From Beijerinckiaceae bacterium (GTDB taxonomy: Bacteria > Pseudomonadota > Alphaproteobacteria > Rhizobiales > Beijerinckiaceae), in NCBI GenBank assembly GCA_019745195.1, contig JAIETL010000019.1, positions 1 to 40,184 on the forward strand: a DNA stretch of 40,184 nucleotides, written 5' to 3'. A program made the translations under genes and the position numbers. Positions 9,689 through 17,267 of this stretch are shown here, piece after piece. The notes under the pieces were generated by a model. That model was not told the origin of the DNA, ran no database searches, and worked only from the letters and a program-made list of their open reading frames with translations. Each line of letters opens with the position of its first letter. Positions within the stretch are counted from its first letter, which is position 1.

Positions 9689-9754
9689 GCCGGGACGCCG
9701 AGGATCGCGAGAGTTCATCCCCCTTCCAACTGCTTTACACACCGGAGAAAGACC

Positions 9755-9982
9755 ATGGACGCTACTGCAGCCAAGTATCTCGGCGCTGGCCTCGCCTGCC
9801 TCGGAATGGGCCTCGCCGCCATCGGCGTCGGCAGCATTTTCGGCAACTTCCTGTCGGGCGCGCTGCGCAACCCCTCGGCTGCCGACGGCCAGTTCGGCCG
9901 CGCCTTCATCGGCGCCGCGCTCGCCGAAGGTCTGGGCATCTTCTGCTTCGTCGTCGCGCTCGTCCTGATGTTCGTGCTCTGA
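9755..9982 (+). CDS. atpE: ATP synthase Fo subunit c
   Basis: A 75-aa hairpin of two membrane helices that oligomerises into the rotary c-ring. Helix 1 is glycine/alanine-rich ([18 protein letters not shown]), the polar loop is RNPSAADGQ, and the proton-carrying carboxylate is E58 in ALAEGLGIF. Length and loop are normal for the family. A good ribosome site (GGAGAAAG) precedes ATG 9755. It is usually the most translated Fo subunit. Confidence 0.97.
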   Translation: MDATAAKYLGAGLACLGMGLAAIGVGSIFGNFLSGALRNPSAADGQFGRAFIGAALAEGLGIFCFVVALVLMFVL

Positions 9983-10057
9983 CCCTTCGTCAGCGCCTGA
10001 CGATCCGCGCGCCGGCGCTTGCCAGAGCCGCCGGCGCGCGTCCGACTTCTTCTTTGG

Positions 10058-10093
10058 TTGCAAGTTTTTCCGCGCTTGCGACTTTTTCCGCGC
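10058..10093. repeat. Tandem 18-base duplication upstream of atpF'
   Basis: TTGCAAGTTTTTCCGCGC (10058-10075) is followed at once by TTGCGACTTTTTCCGCGC (10076-10093), two differences in 18 bases. It lies in the atpE-atpF' gap just before the ribosome site of atpF'. It could affect the translation or stability of the intercistronic region; the function is unknown. Confidence 0.85.
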
Positions 10094-10107
10094 CAGAGAG
10101 GCACGCC

Positions 10108-10719
10108 ATGCCGGTTCGACCGTCACCGTCTTTGGGAACCGCGCGGGCCGGCGCGACGATCGCCGCGCTGTCCGTCCTGATCCTGGCGGAGGCCGCGCAG
10201 GCGCAGACCGCGCCCGGCGCGAAGGCGTCCTTCCCGCCCTTCGACGCCACCACCTTCGCGGGTCAGCTGTTCTGGCTCGCGATCAGCTTCGGCGTGCTCT
10301 ACTGGCTGATGTCGACGGTCGCGCTGCCGCGCGTCGGCGCCATCCTGGAAGAGCGCGCCGGCACGATCTCGCGCGATCTCGACAATGCGGCCCAGATGCA
10401 GGCCAAGGCGGAAGAGACCGCCAAGGCCTATGAGAGCGCACTCGCTGAAGCCCGCAAGAACGCCCAGGGCATCGCCCAGGCGGCGCGCGACGCCGGAGCG
10501 AAGGCCTCCGACGAGCGCCGACATGTCGTCGAGGCGGAGCTTTCGGCCAAGCTGGCGGCCGCCGAGGCAACCATCGCCTCGACCAAGTCAGCCGCCATGC
10601 AGAATGTGCGCGGGCTCGGCAGCGAGGTCGCCGTCGCCATCGTCGCCAAGCTGACCGGCCAATCGCCGACCGCCTCCGAGGCATCGGACGCGGTCGATCA
10701 GGCCCTGGCGCGCGGCTGA
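10108..10719 (+). CDS. atpG: ATP synthase Fo subunit b' (b2)
   Basis: A 203-aa stalk subunit: an N-terminal region with a hydrophobic segment ending EAAQAQTA, a membrane helix near FAGQLFWLAISFGVLYWLM, then a long charged coiled coil. The sequence FPPFDATTFAGQLFWL is characteristic of alphaproteobacterial b'. It pairs with the next gene's b subunit to make the peripheral stalk. The frame is open back to a TTG at 10054, but ATG 10108 has GAGAGG at good spacing. Also called atpF' or atpF2. Confidence 0.93.
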   Translation: MPVRPSPSLGTARAGATIAALSVLILAEAAQAQTAPGAKASFPPFDATTFAGQLFWLAISFGVLYWLMSTVALPRVGAILEERAGTISRDLDNAAQMQAKAEETAKAYESALAEARKNAQGIAQAARDAGAKASDERRHVVEAELSAKLAAAEATIASTKSAAMQNVRGLGSEVAVAIVAKLTGQSPTASEASDAVDQALARG

Positions 10720-10730
10720 GGAGAGAGACC

Positions 10731-11207
10731 ATGGATACCGTCTGGGTCGCCGTCGCCCTCGTCATCTTTCTCGCCGTGCTCGTGAAGTTCGGCGTCCACA
10801 CCAAGATCGTCGCCGCGCTGGATTCGCGCGGCGAGAAGGTCGCGCAGGAGCTGGCCGAAGCGCGCCGCCTGCGTCAGGAGGCCGAGAAGCTGCTCGCCGA
10901 ATATGAGAGCAAGCGCAAGGCCGCCGAGGCCGAGGCCGCCGGCCTGATCGCCGCCGCCAAGGAAGAGGCCGACCGCCTCTCCGCCGAGGCCGCCGCCAAG
11001 CTCGAGGATTTCGTCGCGCGCCGCACCAGATCGGCGCAGGAGAAGATCGCCCAGGCCGAGGTTCAGGCCGAGGCCGAAGTCCGCGCCGCCGCAGCCGAAG
11101 CCGCCACCAAGGCGGCCGAGATCATCCTGCGCGGACAGATGGGCGGCAAGGCCGGCGACACAGCCTTTTCGGCGGGCCTGCAAGAGGTCAGGGCCAAGCT
11201 GAACTGA
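10731..11207 (+). CDS. atpF: ATP synthase Fo subunit b
   Basis: A 158-aa peripheral stalk subunit with one N-terminal membrane helix (VWVAVALVIFLAVLVKF) followed by an Ala/Glu/Lys-rich coiled coil that reaches to F1. It starts 11 bases after the b' gene, with GGAGAGAG as ribosome site, and is the last gene of the Fo operon before a strong terminator. As usual in alphaproteobacteria, the F1 genes are elsewhere. Confidence 0.95.
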   Translation: MDTVWVAVALVIFLAVLVKFGVHTKIVAALDSRGEKVAQELAEARRLRQEAEKLLAEYESKRKAAEAEAAGLIAAAKEEADRLSAEAAAKLEDFVARRTRSAQEKIAQAEVQAEAEVRAAAAEAATKAAEIILRGQMGGKAGDTAFSAGLQEVRAKLN

Positions 11208-11236
11208 GCCGACGCTGATATCTCGTTTTAATTGAG

Positions 11237-11270
11237 AACGCCGCGATCCACGGAGGATCGCGGCGTTTTT
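11237..11270 (+). terminator. Rho-independent terminator of the atp operon
   Basis: A perfect 13-bp stem AACGCCGCGATCC / GGATCGCGGCGTT with a five-base loop ACGGA is followed by a run of T residues. It starts 30 bases after the atpF stop. Confidence 0.92.
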
Positions 11271-11310
11271 CGTTTCGGTATGGGCATTCGGGCAGAGGGG
11301 CTACCACCAT

Positions 11311-11421
11311 CGTCATCCCGGACGCAGCGAAGCGGAGTTCCGGGATCCATCATCGAGCGCTGTCGCTCCTTTATGATGGATCCCGGAGCAGCGCGGCTAC
11401 GCCGCTTGTCCGGGATGACGG
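11311..11421. repeat. Inverted repeat, family B, copy 1
   Basis: The outer arms CGTCATCCCGGA and TCCGGGATGACG enclose a second pair, CCGGGATCCATCAT / ATGATGGATCCCGG. The inner parts carry small hairpins. A second copy is at 16753-16850. It lies between the atp terminator and the convergent L,D-transpeptidase gene. Confidence 0.9.
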
Positions 11422-11447
11422 CAGTTTGACGAACAAGGAAGGCAAAA

Positions 11448-12695
11448 TCAGTTCGACGCGGTCGTCGTCTGGGCCGGGCGCGGGACCGTGGGCGGCTTCG
11501 GCGCGCTGGTCTCGACCGGCGGCTTGGGCTTCGGTTTGCGCGGCTGGATCGTCGAGGTGACGATGCCCTGGGGCGTGTCGAGGCCGTAGATATCCTCGCG
11601 GAACTGGACCTGGCCGTCGGCGCCCTGCCAGCCCGTGAGATAGACCCAGGCGACCGGGACGGACTTCTTCAGCCTGATGTCCTTGCGCTCGCCCCTGGCG
11701 ATCTCCGCCTCGAGCGAGGCAAGAGTCCACTCGCTGCCTTCCAGCAGCCAGGCCGCGAGATCGCGCACGCCCTCGACGCGGGCGCAGCCCGAGGAATTGA
11801 AGCGGACATCGTTGCGGAAGAGGCTCTTTTTGGGCGTGTCGTGCAGATAGACCGCCTCGCTGTTGGGCATGTCGATCTTGAGCTGGCCGAGCGCATTGTC
11901 GGGGCCGGGATCCTGCCGGACGGTGAAATAGGGCGAGGTCAGGCCGGCCCAGTTCACGGTGGCGGGGTCGATCTCGCGATTCTCCGCGCCGAGCAGCCGC
12001 ATATGCGATTTCGCTAGGAAATCCGGCTCCTTGCGCATTTTCGGGATGATGTCGGCCTTCACGATCGAGGTCGGCGCGGTCCAGTAGGGGTTGAGGTTGA
12101 CCGAGGTGATGCTGGCCTGCAGCACGGGAGACTGCCGGTCGGCGCGGCCGACGATTGCCAGATGGCGGCGCTGCACGATGCCGTTCTCGACCGCCTCGAC
12201 GCTGGCGCCGGGAATGTTGACCACGACATAGCGCTCGGCGAAGGCGAAGCCCTTGCCCTTGAGCCGCTCCAGCGTCGCGGTGAGCTGGTTCAGCCTTGTC
12301 TCGACCGGCACGTTCAGCGCCTTCAGCGTCAGGCGGCCGACCGTGCCGAGATCGGACAGGCCGTGGCGGCGCTGGAAGCGCTTGACCGCGTCGATGACCG
12401 ACGCGTCATAGATGTCTCCCGGCAGCGAGGACGGCGCGAGATCGCCGCTCAGCATCAGCCGGTGCTTCAGCAGGGCGACGTCGGGACCCTGCGCGTCGGG
12501 CTTGAGCGCGGTCACCGAGGACGGGACCTTCGGCCAGCCGCCGCGGCCGGCGACGTCCTCATGCGCGATCAGGGCTTCCAGCGTGCGGTCATAGGTGTTG
12601 GGGCCGTAGCTCGGCTCGTTGGCGCGCGCGGCGGCGGCGCCCAGAAGGAGGGCGAAAGCGGCGAAAAGCGAGGTCTTGACGAAACGCACGGGCAT
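11448..12695 (-). CDS. YcbB-type L,D-transpeptidase
   Basis: A 415-aa periplasmic enzyme that makes 3-3 peptidoglycan cross-links or attaches proteins to the wall. A Sec signal peptide (about 1-25, ending AARA) is followed by a peptidoglycan-binding domain (about 60-130: GDIYDASVIDAVKRFQRRHGL) and a YkuD catalytic domain. The latter has H285 in YLHDTPKKSLF and nucleophile C304 in FNSSGCARVE, the serine-containing variant I recall for the YcbB subfamily. The tail from about residue 380 is Pro/Lys-rich. The frame opens at 12746, but ATG 12695 gives a proper signal peptide. Confidence 0.92.
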   Translation of the reverse strand: MPVRFVKTSLFAAFALLLGAAAARANEPSYGPNTYDRTLEALIAHEDVAGRGGWPKVPSSVTALKPDAQGPDVALLKHRLMLSGDLAPSSLPGDIYDASVIDAVKRFQRRHGLSDLGTVGRLTLKALNVPVETRLNQLTATLERLKGKGFAFAERYVVVNIPGASVEAVENGIVQRRHLAIVGRADRQSPVLQASITSVNLNPYWTAPTSIVKADIIPKMRKEPDFLAKSHMRLLGAENREIDPATVNWAGLTSPYFTVRQDPGPDNALGQLKIDMPNSEAVYLHDTPKKSLFRNDVRFNSSGCARVEGVRDLAAWLLEGSEWTLASLEAEIARGERKDIRLKKSVPVAWVYLTGWQGADGQVQFREDIYGLDTPQGIVTSTIQPRKPKPKPPVETSAPKPPTVPRPAQTTTASN

Positions 12696-12825
12696 GGACG
12701 GGTCCCAGACAGCGCCGGAAGCGCATGACGCAAGCTTCCCTCGCACATGGTCAAGGAAGACTTAAGGCGGGACGGAAATGACGTTTCGGCATGTTGCGGG
12801 AGGCTCAGCGACAAGCAAAGGCACA

Positions 12826-12862
12826 ATAGTCAGATTGACTATCTGGTCAGAATGACTACTAT
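12826..12862 (+). promoter_or_regulatory. Promoter with tandem palindromic operators for the Phd/VapC pair
   Basis: ATAGTCA-GAT-TGACTAT (12826-12842) is a perfect 17-base inverted repeat. A second, GTCA-GAA-TGAC (12846-12856), is centred 17 bases downstream. Promoter hexamers TTGACT (12835-12840) and TACTAT (12857-12862), 16 bases apart, overlap both. This layout suits cooperative autorepression by the antitoxin. Confidence 0.7.
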
Positions 12863-12886
12863 CCCCATTCAAAAGCGGAGGTGGCG

Positions 12887-13150
12887 ATGAACGCAATTGA
12901 AAAGCTGAGCTGGAGCGTTGCAGATGCCAAGGCGCGTTTTTCCGAGATGATCGACAAGGCACGGTCGAACGGCCCGCAGACTCTGACCAAGAACGGCAAG
13001 CCGATCGCTATTCTGGTTTCGATCGAAGAATGGGAAAAGTGGACGAAGCCGAAGGAGAGCCTGATCGAGTTCTTCCGTAATTCGCCGCTTTATGACAGCG
13101 GGATCGAGTTCGAGCGCATGGATGCCACGCTACGCGACGTCGAGCTATGA
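12887..13150 (+). CDS. Phd/YefM-family antitoxin
   Basis: An 87-aa protein. SWSVADAKARFSEMIDKA followed by QTLTKNGKPIAILVSIEEWE is the DNA-binding/dimer fold of Phd/YefM antitoxins; the C-terminal part (about 52-87) should wrap the toxin. GGAGG sits five bases before ATG 12887; an in-frame GTG at 12881 overlaps that site and is rejected. It overlaps the toxin gene by four bases (ATGA). The promoter region carries two palindromes it probably binds. Confidence 0.9.
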   Translation: MNAIEKLSWSVADAKARFSEMIDKARSNGPQTLTKNGKPIAILVSIEEWEKWTKPKESLIEFFRNSPLYDSGIEFERMDATLRDVEL

Positions 13151-13572
13151 GCTTTCTGCTCGACACCAATGTCGTGTCGGAGCTGGCCAAACCGGGTATG
13201 CCTCGCTCCGTCGAGCTTTTCCTAAGCCGAACCGCTGAAGAGACGCTCTTCATCAGCGTCGTGACGCTGGCGGAAATTCGTTACGGCATCGCCTTGTTGC
13301 CAGCAGGCCAACGGCGCGAGCGCATGGAGCAGTGGCTCGACATAAAACTGGCCGCCCGCTTCAAGAGTCGCACCCTGAACATCGAGCCCGAGATCGCCCT
13401 CGCATGGGGCGATCTCATGGCTGGATCTCGCCGTAGCGGCGCAAATCTCCAACCAATGGACGGTTTGCTAGCCGCAACGGCACGCGTCAGCGGTTTGACG
13501 CTGGCCACCCGCAATGTCCGGCACTTCACCGATCTTGGCGTTTCCCTGTTCAACCCCTGGGACGACGCCTGA
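13147..13572 (+). CDS. VapC/FitB-like PIN-domain toxin
   Basis: A 141-aa PIN-domain ribonuclease. Acidic metal-binding residues are D6 in LLDTNVVSELAKP, E43 in TLAEIRYGI and D105 in PMDGLLAA, with N123 in ATRNVRHF at the fourth position. ARRG-like spacing and SVVTLAEIRYGI resemble FitB/VapC toxins, which cleave tRNA or rRNA. It starts inside the antitoxin stop codon and ends six bases from the convergent gcvPB stop. The RNA target cannot be inferred. Confidence 0.92.
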   Translation: MSFLLDTNVVSELAKPGMPRSVELFLSRTAEETLFISVVTLAEIRYGIALLPAGQRRERMEQWLDIKLAARFKSRTLNIEPEIALAWGDLMAGSRRSGANLQPMDGLLAATARVSGLTLATRNVRHFTDLGVSLFNPWDDA

Positions 13573-13578
13573 CCCGCC

Positions 13579-15153
13579 CTACTCCGCCGCCTCCGCGATC
13601 GGCAGCGGCGCGACCCATTTCAGCACGGGCTGGCGCGCCGCCCGCGTCTCGTCGAGACGACGCAGCGGCGCATGGTGGGGCGCGCCGGTGAAGCGACTCT
13701 TGTCGTTGCCCTTCGCCGCCATGGCGAGATCGCGCAGGGTCGCGATGAAGAGATCGAGCGAAGCCTTGGATTCCGACTCGGTCGGCTCGACCAGCATCGC
13801 GCCATGCACGACCAGCGGGAAATACACCGTCATCGGGTGGTAGCCCTCGTCGATCATCGCCTTGGCGAAATCGAGCGTGGTGACGCCGGTGCCCTTCAGC
13901 CATTCGTCGTCGAACAGCGCCTCGTGCATCGACGGATGGTCGGGAAAGGGCAGCGACATCAGGTCGGACAGCCCGGCGCGGATGTAGTTGGCGTTGAGCA
14001 CGGCGTCCTCGGACGCCTGCTTCATGCCGTCAGAGCCGTGGCTGAGCATGTAGGTCAGCGCGCGGACATACATGCCCATCTGACCGTGGAAGGCGGTGAT
14101 GCGGCCGAAGGGCGCGTTGCCGTCGGGCGCGTCAGCGATGGTCTCGATCAGGCGTGGCTCGCCATTCTCCAGATGGATGAAAGGCACGGGCGCGTAAGGC
14201 GCAAGCCGCTCCGACAGCACAACCGGGCCCGAGCCCGGCCCGCCGCCGCCATGGGGCGTCGAGAAGGTCTTGTGCAGGTTGATGTGCATGGCGTCGACGC
14301 CGAGATCGCCGGGTTTCGCCTTGCCGACGATGGCGTTGTAGTTGGCGCCGTCGCAGTAGAAATACGCCCCGGCCTCGTGCATGGCGGCGGCGATCTCGAC
14401 GATCTGCGGCTCAAAGATGCCGCAGGTGTTGGGATTGGTCAGCATGATCGCGGCGACGTCGGGCCCGAGCAGGGCCTTCACATCCTCGACCGCGACAGTG
14501 CCGTCGGCACGGGCCGGAACGGATTTCACGATGAAGCCGATCAGCGCGGCGGTCGCCGGGTTGGTGCCATGCGCCGATTCCGGCACGAGCACGACTTTCC
14601 GCGTTTCGCCTTCGCCCTTGGCGGCGATGGCGGCCTTGATCGCCATCATCCCGCAAAGCTCGCCATGCGCGCCGGCCTTGGGCGAGAGCGAGACGGCCGG
14701 CATGCCGGTCAGCGTCATCAGATAGCGCGCGAGTTCCTGCATGACGGCGAGCGCGCCGGCCACGGTCGAGAGCGGCTGGAGCGGATGCACGTCGGAGAAG
14801 CCCGGCAGCCGCGCCATCTTCTCATTGAGGCGGGCATTGTGCTTCATCGTGCAGGAGCCGAGCGGGAACAACCCGGTGTCGATGCCGTAATTCTTCTGGC
14901 TCAGGCGCACATAATGCCGCATCGCCTCGGGCTCGGAGAGGCCGGGCAGGCCGATGCCGTCGGTGCGGGCGTGCTTGCCGAGGCGCGCCTTGAACGGCGC
15001 GGGCGCGTCGAGATCGACGCCGGTCGTCTCGTGATGCCCGATCTCGAAGATCAGCGGCTCGATCTGCTGCAGCGCGCGGTTGCCGGTGAAGGTGGGGTGG
15101 GATTCGGCGGCCGTGTGGCCGGGTGTGGTGGGTCGTCCCTGACGGTTCAGCAT
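13579..15153 (-). CDS. gcvPB: Glycine dehydrogenase (decarboxylating) subunit 2, GcvPB
   Basis: The C-terminal half of the glycine-cleavage P-protein as a separate 524-aa chain. It carries PLP on K295 in HINLHKTFSTPHGGGGPG. Other marks are GLFPLGSCTMKHNARLNE, KAGAHGELCGMMAIKAA and LTNPNTCGIFE. It pairs with GcvPA to decarboxylate glycine and transfer aminomethyl to lipoyl-GcvH. The start is set at ATG 15153 (MLNRQGRPTTPG); the frame extends 12 codons further without a better ribosome site. It is last in the operon, after a 205-base gap with a large palindrome. Confidence 0.96.
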   Translation of the reverse strand: MLNRQGRPTTPGHTAAESHPTFTGNRALQQIEPLIFEIGHHETTGVDLDAPAPFKARLGKHARTDGIGLPGLSEPEAMRHYVRLSQKNYGIDTGLFPLGSCTMKHNARLNEKMARLPGFSDVHPLQPLSTVAGALAVMQELARYLMTLTGMPAVSLSPKAGAHGELCGMMAIKAAIAAKGEGETRKVVLVPESAHGTNPATAALIGFIVKSVPARADGTVAVEDVKALLGPDVAAIMLTNPNTCGIFEPQIVEIAAAMHEAGAYFYCDGANYNAIVGKAKPGDLGVDAMHINLHKTFSTPHGGGGPGSGPVVLSERLAPYAPVPFIHLENGEPRLIETIADAPDGNAPFGRITAFHGQMGMYVRALTYMLSHGSDGMKQASEDAVLNANYIRAGLSDLMSLPFPDHPSMHEALFDDEWLKGTGVTTLDFAKAMIDEGYHPMTVYFPLVVHGAMLVEPTESESKASLDLFIATLRDLAMAAKGNDKSRFTGAPHHAPLRRLDETRAARQPVLKWVAPLPIAEAAE

Positions 15154-15197
15154 GGGGTGTATCCTGCGAGGGAATAGGGCGAGAAGCACGACGCACC

Positions 15198-15344
15198 CCC
15201 TCTCCCCTTGCGGGAGAGGGTTGGGGTGAGGGGTCGGGCCGGGCTCTCAGAAATCTTTTCGAAAGCATGAAGAATCGAGAGATCGTGCGACCCCTCATCC
15301 GTCTCGGCTTCGCCGAGCCACCTTCTCCCGCAAGGGGAGAAGGG
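15198..15344. repeat. Long inverted repeat, family A, copy 2, within the gcv operon
   Basis: The left arm (15198-15235, CCCTCTCCCCTTGCGGGAGAGGG onward to GAGGGGTCG) pairs with the right arm (15288-15344). The right arm has an extra inner hairpin (CTCGGCTTCGCCGAG) that the left lacks. Same family as 4657-4836. It lies between gcvPA and gcvPB. Confidence 0.88.
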
Positions 15345-15358
15345 AACGCGCCCGCCGG

Positions 15359-16702
15359 TCACGCCAACACCTCGGCGAGCGCCGCCACGAAGGCCGCCCG
15401 GTCCTCATCCGTGTTGACTTCGGTATTCGCCACGATCAGCAGGTCGTCCAGGCCGGCATCGGGCAGCAGGCGGGAGACCGGGACGCCGCCGAGCACGCCC
15501 TTTTGCGCCAACGCCTCGACGACCTCGGCGGCGGGCTTGCCCAACCGCACCGTGAATTCGTTGAAGAAGGTCTCGTTGAGCACCTGCGCGCCCTTCACCT
15601 CGCTGAGCATATCGGCGAGCTTCACCGCATTGGCGTGGTTGACCTCGGCGACACGCTCGAGCCCGGCCTGGCCGAGCAGCGTCATGTGGATGGTGAAGGC
15701 GAGGCAGCACAGGCCGGAATTGGTGCAGATGTTCGAGGTCGCCTTGTCGCGACGGATGTGCTGCTCGCGGGTCGAGAGCGTCAGCACGAAGCCGCGCTGG
15801 CCGTCCGCGTCGACCGTCTCGCCGCAGAGCCGGCCCGGCATCTGGCGCAGATATTTGGTCTTGGCGGCGAAGAGCCCGACATAGGGGCCGCCGAAATTCA
15901 GCGCATTGCCGATCGACTGGCCCTCGCCGACCACGATGTCGGCCCCCTGCTCGCCGGGCGAGGTCACGGCGCCCAGCGACATCACCTCGGTGAAGACCGC
16001 GATCAGCAGCGCGCCATGGGCCTGCGCCTTCGCCGCGATGGGGCGCAGATCGCGCAGATTGCCGAAGACATCGGGCGACTGCACGACGACGCAGGAGGTC
16101 TCGTCGTCGATCTGCGCGAGAATGTCCTCGCTGGCGGTCACGTCCGGCGGCAGCGCGACGACCGTGTCGCTGGCCATTTCCGAGATCGTGTTGACTACCG
16201 CCGCGTAATGCGGGTGCAGGCCGCCCGACAGCACGGCCTTTCGGCGCTTCGTGACGCGGTGGGCCATCAGCACGGCCTCGCCCGTGCCGGTCGAGCCGTC
16301 ATACATCGAAGCGTTGGCGACATCCATGCCGGTGAGCGCCGCAACTTGAGTCTGGAACTCGAAGAGATATTGCAGCGTGCCCTGCGCGATCTCGGGCTGG
16401 TAGGGCGTGTAGCTCGTCAGGAATTCCGAGCGCTGGATCAGGTGGTCCACCGTGGCGGGGACATGGTGCTTGTACGCGCCCGCACCGACGAAGAACGGCA
16501 CGGAAGAGGCCGCGACGTTGCGCCCCGCCATCCTGCCCATGATGCGCTCGACCTCGATCTCGCCTTTTGCACGCGGCAGATCGAGCGGGGCCTTGAGCAG
16601 CCTATCGGCGGGGACATCCGAGAACAGCGCGTCGATATCGGGCACGCCGATGCGCGCCAGCATGTCGAGGCGGTCGGTGTCGGTCAAAGGGAGATAGCGC
16701 AT
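15359..16702 (-). CDS. gcvPA: Glycine dehydrogenase (decarboxylating) subunit 1, GcvPA
   Basis: A 447-aa chain forming the N-terminal half of the P-protein. Recognisable segments are [50 protein letters not shown] and [15 protein letters not shown] near the C-terminus. It has no PLP lysine of its own, as expected; that is on GcvPB. Start ATG 16702 ([11 protein letters not shown]) is standard. Many alphaproteobacteria have a single fused GcvP, so the split form is a useful lineage mark. A family B palindrome separates it from gcvH. Confidence 0.96.
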   Translation of the reverse strand: MRYLPLTDTDRLDMLARIGVPDIDALFSDVPADRLLKAPLDLPRAKGEIEVERIMGRMAGRNVAASSVPFFVGAGAYKHHVPATVDHLIQRSEFLTSYTPYQPEIAQGTLQYLFEFQTQVAALTGMDVANASMYDGSTGTGEAVLMAHRVTKRRKAVLSGGLHPHYAAVVNTISEMASDTVVALPPDVTASEDILAQIDDETSCVVVQSPDVFGNLRDLRPIAAKAQAHGALLIAVFTEVMSLGAVTSPGEQGADIVVGEGQSIGNALNFGGPYVGLFAAKTKYLRQMPGRLCGETVDADGQRGFVLTLSTREQHIRRDKATSNICTNSGLCCLAFTIHMTLLGQAGLERVAEVNHANAVKLADMLSEVKGAQVLNETFFNEFTVRLGKPAAEVVEALAQKGVLGGVPVSRLLPDAGLDDLLIVANTEVNTDEDRAAFVAALAEVLA

Positions 16703-16752
16703 GGGGAGTGTCCGTCGTCGGTTTCTGGCAGTGCGGCCAATTCAATTCACGC

Positions 16753-16850
16753 CGTCATCCCGGGCTTGCCCCGGGATCCATCATCGAGCGCCGTCGTGCC
16801 CTATGATGGATCCCGGAGCTGCGCGGCTTTGCCGCTTGTCCGGGATGACG
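16753..16850. repeat. Inverted repeat, family B, copy 2, within the gcv operon
   Basis: The outer arms CGTCATCCCGG and CCGGGATGACG enclose CCGGGATCCATCAT / ATGATGGATCCCGG. It is shorter than the copy at 11311-11421 through loss in the left inner segment. It occupies the gcvH-gcvPA gap. Confidence 0.9.
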
Positions 16851-16860
16851 TGGAGGCTGT

Positions 16861-17235
16861 TCAAAGCGTCTTCACGTAGTCCTGATATTGCGCCTCGCTC
16901 ATCAGGCCCTCCAGCTCGGCGGCGTCGGTGAGCTTCAGCTTGACGAACCAGCCCTTGCCGGCGGGGTCCTCGTTGACCGTGCCGGGCGCGGCCTCGAGAT
17001 CGCTGTTGACCGCGACGACCTCGCCGGAGACCGGGGCGTAGACTTCGGAGGCGGCCTTGACGCTCTCGACGACCGCCGCCTCGCCGCCCTTTGCGACAGC
17101 CTTGCCGACCGTGGGAAGCTCGACGAAGACGACGTCGCCAAGCTGGCCCTGGGCATAGTCGGTGATGCCGACCGTGCCGGTGTCGCCCTCGATGCGGATG
17201 TATTCGTGGTCCTTGGTGTAGCGGGTCTCGGCCAT
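16861..17235 (-). CDS. gcvH: Glycine cleavage system H protein
   Basis: A 124-aa lipoyl carrier that shuttles the aminomethyl group among P, T and L proteins. The lipoylation site is K60 in AAVVESVKAASEVYAPVSG, the family signature, and the start MAETRYTKDHEYIRIEGD is typical. It lies 32 bases after gcvT with GGAG before the ATG. Residues and length are normal. Confidence 0.97.
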   Translation of the reverse strand: MAETRYTKDHEYIRIEGDTGTVGITDYAQGQLGDVVFVELPTVGKAVAKGGEAAVVESVKAASEVYAPVSGEVVAVNSDLEAAPGTVNEDPAGKGWFVKLKLTDAAELEGLMSEAQYQDYVKTL

Positions 17236-17267
17236 GGTCTGTCTCCGGAGCGGAAGAGGATGAGGGG

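Noticed and set aside
11448..12695. Serine in place of the usual His in the L,D-transpeptidase SHGC motif as a sign of inactivity
   Set aside because: YcbB-type enzymes, as I recall them, normally have SSGC here; His285 and Cys304 are both present.
13672..15177. 501-codon plus-strand frame opposite gcvPB
   Set aside because: Shadow of gcvPB; no domain and no ribosome site.
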